Below, piece after piece: positions 59,100 to 64,000 of a stretch of DNA of 64,000 nucleotides. The stretch is from Vibrio tubiashii. GTDB taxonomy: Bacteria > Pseudomonadota > Gammaproteobacteria > Enterobacterales > Vibrionaceae. A model generated the notes under the pieces. It saw only the letters and a list, made by a program, of their open reading frames with translations. It was not told where the DNA came from and did no database searches. The stretch is taken from positions 1,116,001 through 1,180,000 of the forward strand of contig NZ_CP117030.1 in the NCBI RefSeq assembly GCF_028551255.1. Direction: 5' to 3'. The translations under genes were made by a program, and so were the position numbers. Numbering within the stretch: position 1 is the first letter of the stretch; each line of letters starts with the position of its first letter.

Positions 59100-60002
59100 A
59101 TGAGCACCCAAAACCACCACCCTCTTCAAGGCGCTAGTTGGATGTTAAGCGCAGGACTGGCTTTTGCCATCGTAAATAGCTTGGCTCAAGTGGCGAGTAT
59201 CAATTACGGTCTTTCTTCGACGACGGTTGCCCTGATTCAATATGCAATCGCACTTGTGGTTATTCTGCCCTATTTAAAAACACTAGGTATTAGGCAGTCA
59301 CTGCGCACGCAGAATCTAGGATTGCATATTTTACGCGTCTTCTTAGCGGTGATAGGTATCCAGCTGTGGTTATGGGCCCTTGCCTACCCTGTACCGATTT
59401 GGCAAGGCATCGCCCTACTTATGACTTCGCCATTATTTGCGACGATCGGCTCTGGATTATTCCTTAAAGAGAAAGTAGGCGTGGCTCGTTGGGGTGCTAC
59501 CGTCACTGGCTTTATTGGTGCCATGATCATTTTAGAACCTTGGGCGGACGATTTTAGTTGGGCGACGCTTCTTCCTGTCGGTGCAGCGTTCTTTTGGGCC
59601 TGTTACGCGCTGATGGTGAAAAAGCTTTCTTCACAAGACTCTCCATCAACTATGGTTGTCTACCTACTCATACTAATTACACCGTTTAACATTTTGCTCG
59701 CTCTACCAGACTGGCAGCTGCCAACAGGTGGAACATTATGGCTAATATTGATTGGGGCAGGCGCGATGACAGCGCTGGCGCAGTGGGCTATTGTTAAAGC
59801 ATATTCCGTCGCCGATGCTTCGTTTGTTCAACCCTTTGATCACGCGAAACTGCCATTAAATGTATTAGCGGGTTGGATGGTCTTCGGCTGGGTACCACCG
59901 GGGAGGCTTTGGCTTGGCGCGGCGATCATTATCGCTTCTGTGGCTTTCATTACCCAATGGGAAGCAAAAAAGCCGAAAAAGTTGAAAGAAATTTCAAGCT
60001 AG
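59100..60002 (+). CDS. EamA/DMT-family transporter, second copy
   Basis: 300 aa from the ATG at 59100; an ATG at 59064 is in frame but lies inside an inverted-repeat arm, and neither has a good ribosome-binding site. Ten helices with two EamA repeats: GASWMLSAGLAFAIVNSLAQVA, and LWLILIGAGAMTALAQWAIVKAYSVADASFVQPFDHAKLPLNVLAGW. It belongs to a different EamA subgroup from its neighbour, so it is not a recent duplicate. The PIWQGIALLMTSPLFATIGSGLFLKEKVG segment suits RhaT/YdcZ-like drug/metabolite exporters. Substrate unknown. Confidence 0.88.
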   Translation: MSTQNHHPLQGASWMLSAGLAFAIVNSLAQVASINYGLSSTTVALIQYAIALVVILPYLKTLGIRQSLRTQNLGLHILRVFLAVIGIQLWLWALAYPVPIWQGIALLMTSPLFATIGSGLFLKEKVGVARWGATVTGFIGAMIILEPWADDFSWATLLPVGAAFFWACYALMVKKLSSQDSPSTMVVYLLILITPFNILLALPDWQLPTGGTLWLILIGAGAMTALAQWAIVKAYSVADASFVQPFDHAKLPLNVLAGWMVFGWVPPGRLWLGAAIIIASVAFITQWEAKKPKKLKEISS

Positions 60003-60042
60003 ACCGTTCTAATTAGTCATAGCTTTTAACGGAGAAACCTCT

Positions 60043-60642
60043 ATGACACAACCAATCAAATTAACACTTTACCGCTGGGCTGGCAGTTGGGGACCATTCA
60101 AAGTCAACATTCCTTGCGGGGAGTGTACTCTGACCAAAGATATCCTTACCGACACATTCGAAAATGAACTTGCCGGTATCCCAGTCGAGCTTGAAGTGAA
60201 AGATTGGTTATCTCACTGGTGGGAACCCTTGAAAGTAGGTGCATGGCACGCGCCCATTCTGATGGTCGAAGGCAAAGTGGTAAGCCAAGGGGAAGCGCTA
60301 AACCGTGGTGTGCTCGTGCAATCTATTATTCAAGAATGGACTAAGCGCGATACTCTAAAAGGCAACATTGTTTATGGTAAGGCAACTTGCCCTTACTGTG
60401 TCAAAGCGAAAAAGATCCTAGACGAAGCGGGCATTGAATACCAATACTACGATGTCGTTAAAGATAGTGCTGCCCTTTATCGAATGATCCCTGAAGTAAA
60501 AGCTATCATTGGTGAGAAGACGCCGGTTACCGTTCCTCAAATCTGGCTGGATGGTCATTACATTGGTGGTGCCGACAACCTCTCCGCTTGGATTGAAGAG
60601 AAAGGGCTAAGCACAGTGCCAGACAACGTGGTTTCTCTGTAA
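60043..60642 (+). CDS. Two-domain thioredoxin-fold protein ending in glutaredoxin
   Basis: 199 aa. Residues 1-100 look like a thioredoxin-like domain with a CGEC motif at 25-28. Residues 107-190 are a glutaredoxin with CPYC at 116-119, cis-proline region PVTVPQIWLDG and GGADNLSAW. Two redox motifs in one chain suggest electron transfer between them or two sites for glutathione-linked reduction. GGAGAAACCTCT precedes the ATG. A very strong terminator follows. Confidence 0.88.
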   Translation: MTQPIKLTLYRWAGSWGPFKVNIPCGECTLTKDILTDTFENELAGIPVELEVKDWLSHWWEPLKVGAWHAPILMVEGKVVSQGEALNRGVLVQSIIQEWTKRDTLKGNIVYGKATCPYCVKAKKILDEAGIEYQYYDVVKDSAALYRMIPEVKAIIGEKTPVTVPQIWLDGHYIGGADNLSAWIEEKGLSTVPDNVVSL

Positions 60643-60664
60643 CCTTTCTACCAAGCAAAAACGA

Positions 60665-60700
60665 CAAAGCCCCGCTGATTGCAGCGGGGCTTTGTTTTGA
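60665..60700. terminator. Terminator after the glutaredoxin gene
   Basis: 13-bp perfect stem CAAAGCCCCGCTG / CAGCGGGGCTTTG with loop ATTG, then TTTTGA. It also lies downstream of the minus-strand 45-aa gene. Confidence 0.88.
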
Positions 60701-60745
60701 TGAGCCAGACAGCTTCGATCGCCTCACTCATAAAATCCTTTTCAA

Positions 60746-60883
60746 CTACGCGCTGATTACTTTTTTCATCATACGTTTGATAAAAGAAGTCTTCTTCGCT
60801 TTAGGCTTGCCATAAAGAGCATCTTGCATGGCTTGCTTTGCGATCATCTGACCTAGATATGCGTTGCCTAATTCGTGATTCAT
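60746..60883 (-). CDS. Small basic protein of 45 aa
   Basis: A short ORF with a consensus GAGGAGATAATC ribosome-binding site before the ATG. The N-terminal half is helical (NHELGNAYLGQMIAKQAMQ), and the C-terminal half is strongly basic (KPKAKKTSFIKRMMKKVIS). No signal peptide. No family recognised; the amphipathic, basic C-terminus could bind membrane or nucleic acid. It is convergent with the glutaredoxin gene. Confidence 0.7.
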   Translation of the reverse strand: MNHELGNAYLGQMIAKQAMQDALYGKPKAKKTSFIKRMMKKVISA

Positions 60884-60964
60884 GATTATCTCCTCAAAGT
60901 AAGGAGCGTGATTTTAATCACAATTAGATTAAAAACAAGATCTAAATCACATTAAATTTAACCA

Positions 60965-61315
60965 CTAAGCGCGTTTTGGTTGTTGATAGGTTTTTCCGGC
61001 TACCTGATAGGTATCTTTGCGCTTCACATCAAACATGACATCAAAGAACCAAGCAACAAAACGAATCACGTCATCGCCTTCATCCATCACATGCTCAACA
61101 AACTCTTGCTCTTCACCTTGTTCATTGACCTGAACAGTTACGTGATAGATACGCTTAGCGCCATCGACTTCTGCCAAGGCAAATTGCCCAGTTAGTGATT
61201 GAGCAGCTTCAGCTACTTCTTGATCTTCGCTTTCTTTCAGTACTTCTAGAGCTTGCGGTAGATTCTCTTTGTCACATAGCGACTTAACTAGCGTTTCAAA
61301 ATCTTTAAGTTCCAT
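60965..61315 (-). CDS. Hypothetical protein, 116 aa
   Basis: Soluble acidic protein from the ATG at 61315; the frame opens at 61366, but that part overlaps the spacer after the MFS gene. Visible parts are MELKDFETLVKSLCDKENLPQALEVLKE (helical), a beta-rich middle (GAKRIYHVTVQVNEQGEEQEFVEHV) and a C-terminal FDVKRKDTYQVAGKTYQQP. No family recognised. It starts 51 bases after the stop of the Bcr/CflA gene on the same strand and may be co-transcribed with it. Confidence 0.7.
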   Translation of the reverse strand: MELKDFETLVKSLCDKENLPQALEVLKESEDQEVAEAAQSLTGQFALAEVDGAKRIYHVTVQVNEQGEEQEFVEHVMDEGDDVIRFVAWFFDVMFDVKRKDTYQVAGKTYQQPKRA

Positions 61316-61366
61316 TGATTCAGTCTCAACATAGAAATTTGCGGGCATTGTATACCCAACGCGCAA

Positions 61367-62545
61367 TCAAGCAAACTTTTGCTGAGTGACGAGAAGCTTT
61401 TTCGAAGATATTAGAACCAAACCCATCGTAGTTGCTGAGATGAGATAGAAAACTCCCATGCTCATTTGGCTTTGTACCCAGTGCTCGACCAAGTAGCCAC
61501 CAAATGCCCCCGACAAACACATTTGTACCGCCCCTGACAATGCAGACACTGAGCCCGCCTGTCGTTTATGTGGTTCAAGCAGCATGCTAATCGAAAGCGG
61601 TGTCGCAAGACCTTGGGCAATCGTCAGTAAGGTAAATGCCCACACGAGATTAAACAGAGTGACTTCGCTAACCAATAACCACAGCCCAGCAACCATCATC
61701 GTCGAAATAGCCAAAGACAAGATCTGCTTGGTATCTAAATAGCGGTTCACCACATTAAGCAGTAAGCTCCCCATCATTAAGCCGGCTGACGGTATGATCA
61801 TAACCGAGCCATATTCTGCCGCCGTGAGACCAAGCTGATGCTGCAATATAAACGGCATGACAGATAACGACACAACACTCGTTAGGTAGGTCACCCAGTT
61901 ATAACTTGCACTAGAGATCACCTGCTTATTGGTCATTAAGCTGCCATAGTTTTTAATCACACTCACCAAGCTAAATTGTGTCTTTCCATAGGTCATAGTT
62001 TCTGGGAGAACGAAATACCCCAAAGTAAAGATGGCGATTAGATAGAACAGTACGAACATAAACACCGCTTCCCAGCCCAAATAGAAAGCTATCCAGCCCC
62101 CCATGACTGGCGCGATGATCGGCATAATAGAAGCCGTAATAGAAATATAAGATAACGCTTTAGTTAACTGTGAACCTTCGTAGCTATCTCGCAGCACGCT
62201 TCGACCAAGAACCGAAGCACTACCCGCCCCTAAACCTTGCAAAAAGCGACCAATAATCAGCACGGTTAGGTTATCGGTGAAAGTAACGCACATGACAGTG
62301 GCAGCTAAATAGATCCCCTGCCCGAGGATAAATACCGGACGGCGACCAATGGCATCAGACAAAGGGCCGTAGAAGAGTTGAGATAGACCAAAAGCGACGA
62401 GAAAAACGGTGACTAAAAGTTGTACGTCAGCTTGCCCTACATTCAGACTGTTACTGATCATCGGCAATGAGGGAAGATAGATACTGACACCAACTTGTCC
62501 CGTCGCGATGATCATCATTGCTAACAAAATAGGTGTTTTTTTCAT
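61367..62545 (-). CDS. Bcr/CflA-type MFS multidrug efflux pump
   Basis: 392 aa with 12 helices. The DHA1 motif A is GPLSDAIGRRPVFILGQ after helix 2, motif B is LIIGRFLQGLGAGSASVLGRSVLRD in helix 4, and motif C is SIMPIIAPVMGGWI in helix 5. These mark the drug:H+ antiporter Bcr/CflA/EmrD group. It expels drugs or metabolites using the proton gradient. GAGGAGCTACT precedes the ATG. A LysR gene is divergent across 114 bases and is the likely regulator. Confidence 0.92.
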   Translation of the reverse strand: MKKTPILLAMMIIATGQVGVSIYLPSLPMISNSLNVGQADVQLLVTVFLVAFGLSQLFYGPLSDAIGRRPVFILGQGIYLAATVMCVTFTDNLTVLIIGRFLQGLGAGSASVLGRSVLRDSYEGSQLTKALSYISITASIMPIIAPVMGGWIAFYLGWEAVFMFVLFYLIAIFTLGYFVLPETMTYGKTQFSLVSVIKNYGSLMTNKQVISSASYNWVTYLTSVVSLSVMPFILQHQLGLTAAEYGSVMIIPSAGLMMGSLLLNVVNRYLDTKQILSLAISTMMVAGLWLLVSEVTLFNLVWAFTLLTIAQGLATPLSISMLLEPHKRQAGSVSALSGAVQMCLSGAFGGYLVEHWVQSQMSMGVFYLISATTMGLVLISSKKLLVTQQKFA

Positions 62546-62659
62546 AGTAGCTCCTCATTAAATCCGACAATAAAGCGAGTTTAAATTAGCCACTATTCAA
62601 TGATAATATATCGATATGGAAAGTGATTAATTCCCAAAAAGAAACAATAAGGTGGCATT

Positions 62660-63541
62660 ATGGATTGGATTCAAAGTGTGCAGAGTTATATTCGTGTCGT
62701 TGATGAAGGCAGTTTTAACGGCGCGGCAAGAACGCTCAACACCACCAGCTCAGCGATCAGTAAACGCATCCATTGGCTAGAAGAGCGCATCGGTGTGCAG
62801 TTGCTAAAACGCACGACTCGCTCCGTCACGCAAACTGAAGCCGGCGCCTTATTTTATGAACGTGCTAAGGTGCAACTTGATGGTTGGCAATCGATAGTTG
62901 ACGAAACACGCTCGGTATCTCAAACGCCTGCCGGATTGCTGAAAATAGGCGCAACTCTGGCCGTGGGCTCAAAATTTCTTGTTCAGTACTTAAACGACTT
63001 TTTGCAGATGTACCCTGACATTCGCATTCAACTGATCACAACTACTCCCGGTCAATTACCAACATTGAGTTTGGATCTGTTTATCAGCCGTGAAATAGAA
63101 CAGCTCAACTCGCTGAGCTTTAAAGCCACTCCCCTTTTTGAACACCGAGCCGGTTTCTATGCGTCACCGAGTTATATTGAGCAATTTGGCGAGCCGCAAA
63201 GCTTTAGAGAGCTTACTCAACACAACATGTTGGTATGGGGAGAAAGAACCCAACGAGAGATTTCTTTGACCAATGGGCATAAGATTTTGCTCAATGGCAA
63301 CTTCGCTACGTCTAACCCTGAAGCGCTTTTTTATGCCGCAAAAAGTGGGATGGGGCTTCTGCTCACCAACGATGTGATGATCAAAGAAGATCTTAAGCTC
63401 GGAGCATTGCAACGCATTCTGCCAGATATAACTGCCGATGAAGCAACGGTTTATGCCTACTACCCAAAACTCGACTATCAGCATACACGTACTAAACTGT
63501 TTTTAGACTATCTTAAAGAGCGCCTTTCTAACCAACAATAA
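62660..63541 (+). CDS. LysR-family regulator divergent from the efflux pump
   Basis: 293 aa. HTH: GSFNGAARTLNTTSSAISKRIHWLEERIGVQLLKRTTRSVTQTEAG; then a short substrate-binding domain with the ISREIEQLNSL segment. The ATG follows AAGGTGGCATT. The arrangement with the divergent Bcr/CflA gene is typical of a LysR protein controlling an adjacent efflux pump. The inducer is unknown. Confidence 0.92.
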   Translation: MDWIQSVQSYIRVVDEGSFNGAARTLNTTSSAISKRIHWLEERIGVQLLKRTTRSVTQTEAGALFYERAKVQLDGWQSIVDETRSVSQTPAGLLKIGATLAVGSKFLVQYLNDFLQMYPDIRIQLITTTPGQLPTLSLDLFISREIEQLNSLSFKATPLFEHRAGFYASPSYIEQFGEPQSFRELTQHNMLVWGERTQREISLTNGHKILLNGNFATSNPEALFYAAKSGMGLLLTNDVMIKEDLKLGALQRILPDITADEATVYAYYPKLDYQHTRTKLFLDYLKERLSNQQ

Positions 63542-63666
63542 GCTATATTTACCGAACATATATCCTATATTTGGCATTTGCATTAATATGCTACACATAC
63601 CATATTTAATGAGTAACTAGATTGAGAATTAAGTGATATAAATCACAATAACAGTGAGTTACCAAT

Positions 63667-64000
63667 ATGGTTAGGACAACGTCAGTGAATAACTCGTTAA
63701 GCGTCGAGACGATTAACGATACACTTAGCCTCGATGGGCAAGATCTACTTAATAAAGCTACGTTGGAGCTTCAGCAATACTCGAACTCATTTTGTACATG
63801 TATTATAGAGCTTGATCAGTTCACCAACCGATCAACGCTCCTCGCCTCTTCTAGCGGAGTAAAGCTGCAGCGCGACGATTATCTCGCGCCGCTGACTCAC
63901 AGCACTTGCACCTTTGTGATTAAGTCTAATCAGGACTACATCGTCTGCGATTCGGATGCTAAAACGTTACACCCTAACGAACAATATATTTCTGAACATG
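63667..64000 (+). CDS. GAF-like sensor protein (3' end missing)
   Basis: The frame starts at the ATG at 63667 and stays open to the end of the window (at least 111 codons). LLNKATLELQQYSNSFCTCIIELD, THSTCTFVIKSNQDYIVCDSDAKTLHPNEQYISE looks like the core of a GAF domain: a small-molecule sensor usually joined to an output domain such as GGDEF or histidine kinase, which would lie beyond the window. The ribosome-binding site is weak (GAGTTACCAAT). The frame is supported by GAF-like pattern and codon use. Confidence 0.65.
   Translation, partial: MVRTTSVNNSLSVETINDTLSLDGQDLLNKATLELQQYSNSFCTCIIELDQFTNRSTLLASSSGVKLQRDDYLAPLTHSTCTFVIKSNQDYIVCDSDAKTLHPNEQYISEH

Overview
The window looks like part of a Vibrio genome, probably the secondary chromosome. 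This rests on gene content typical of vibrios: a GbpA-type chitin-binding LPMO behind a c-di-GMP riboswitch, an hmp/norR pair, a 2-aminoethylphosphonate locus with pbfA, ravA-viaA, CheV and ArfA, plus Vibrio-style small palindromic repeats. Placement on chromosome II is inference from gene content. Almost all of the DNA is ordinary, densely coding chromosome; there is no prophage, integron, transposase or CRISPR array.

Layout. 1-2174: the end of a siderophore-uptake gene (periplasmic binding protein) coupled to an LLM-class flavin monooxygenase. 2197-5319: ravA-viaA. 5594-7514: NUDIX hydrolase, L-allo-threonine aldolase and a small cytochrome c. 7646-7912: a MITE-like element. 7946-14808: NadN-like nucleotidase, PpiC, CheV, a diguanylate cyclase, a DHH phosphoesterase, a small lipoprotein and a DUF218 protein. 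14998-21805: an amino-acid/peptide catabolic group (L-serine dehydratase, GcvA-like regulator, DadA/PuuB-like oxidase, M14 carboxypeptidase, POT peptide transporter).

22610-32556 is a complete 2-aminoethylphosphonate (AEP) island. PhnS, PhnT and a fused two-domain permease import AEP. PhnW, PbfA and PhnX convert AEP and its (R)-1-hydroxy derivative to acetaldehyde and phosphate. PhnR, a GntR/UTRA regulator, probably acts at three palindromes that I find upstream of phnS, phnT and phnW. A GNAT acetyltransferase preceded by eight perfect copies of an octamer interrupts the transporter genes.

32623-41609 holds cold-shock-domain proteins, a WYL regulator, YjjG, a LysR regulator, ElbB, an iron alcohol dehydrogenase, a dienelactone hydrolase and small unknowns. 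41704-47721: XRE regulator, riboswitch-gbpA, a D-Ala-D-Ala carboxypeptidase, a membrane protein, a ThrE-like exporter and arfA. 48075-53597: csp, yaeQ, hmp/norR with a recognisable sigma-54 promoter and NorR sites, a membrane-anchored glutaredoxin and a HAD hydrolase. 53689-64000: a Kef-type K+/H+ antiporter with its ancillary oxidoreductase, a second palindromic repeat, a MATE pump, two EamA transporters, a double thioredoxin-fold protein, a Bcr/CflA pump with a divergent LysR, and the start of a GAF-like protein.

The most interesting signal is at 57920-58066. An 18-codon hydrophobic leader ORF is followed by three mutually exclusive stems, the last of which holds the ribosome-binding site and start region of an EamA-family transporter. 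This is the architecture of an erm/cat-type translational attenuator, and I do not recognise it as a described system.
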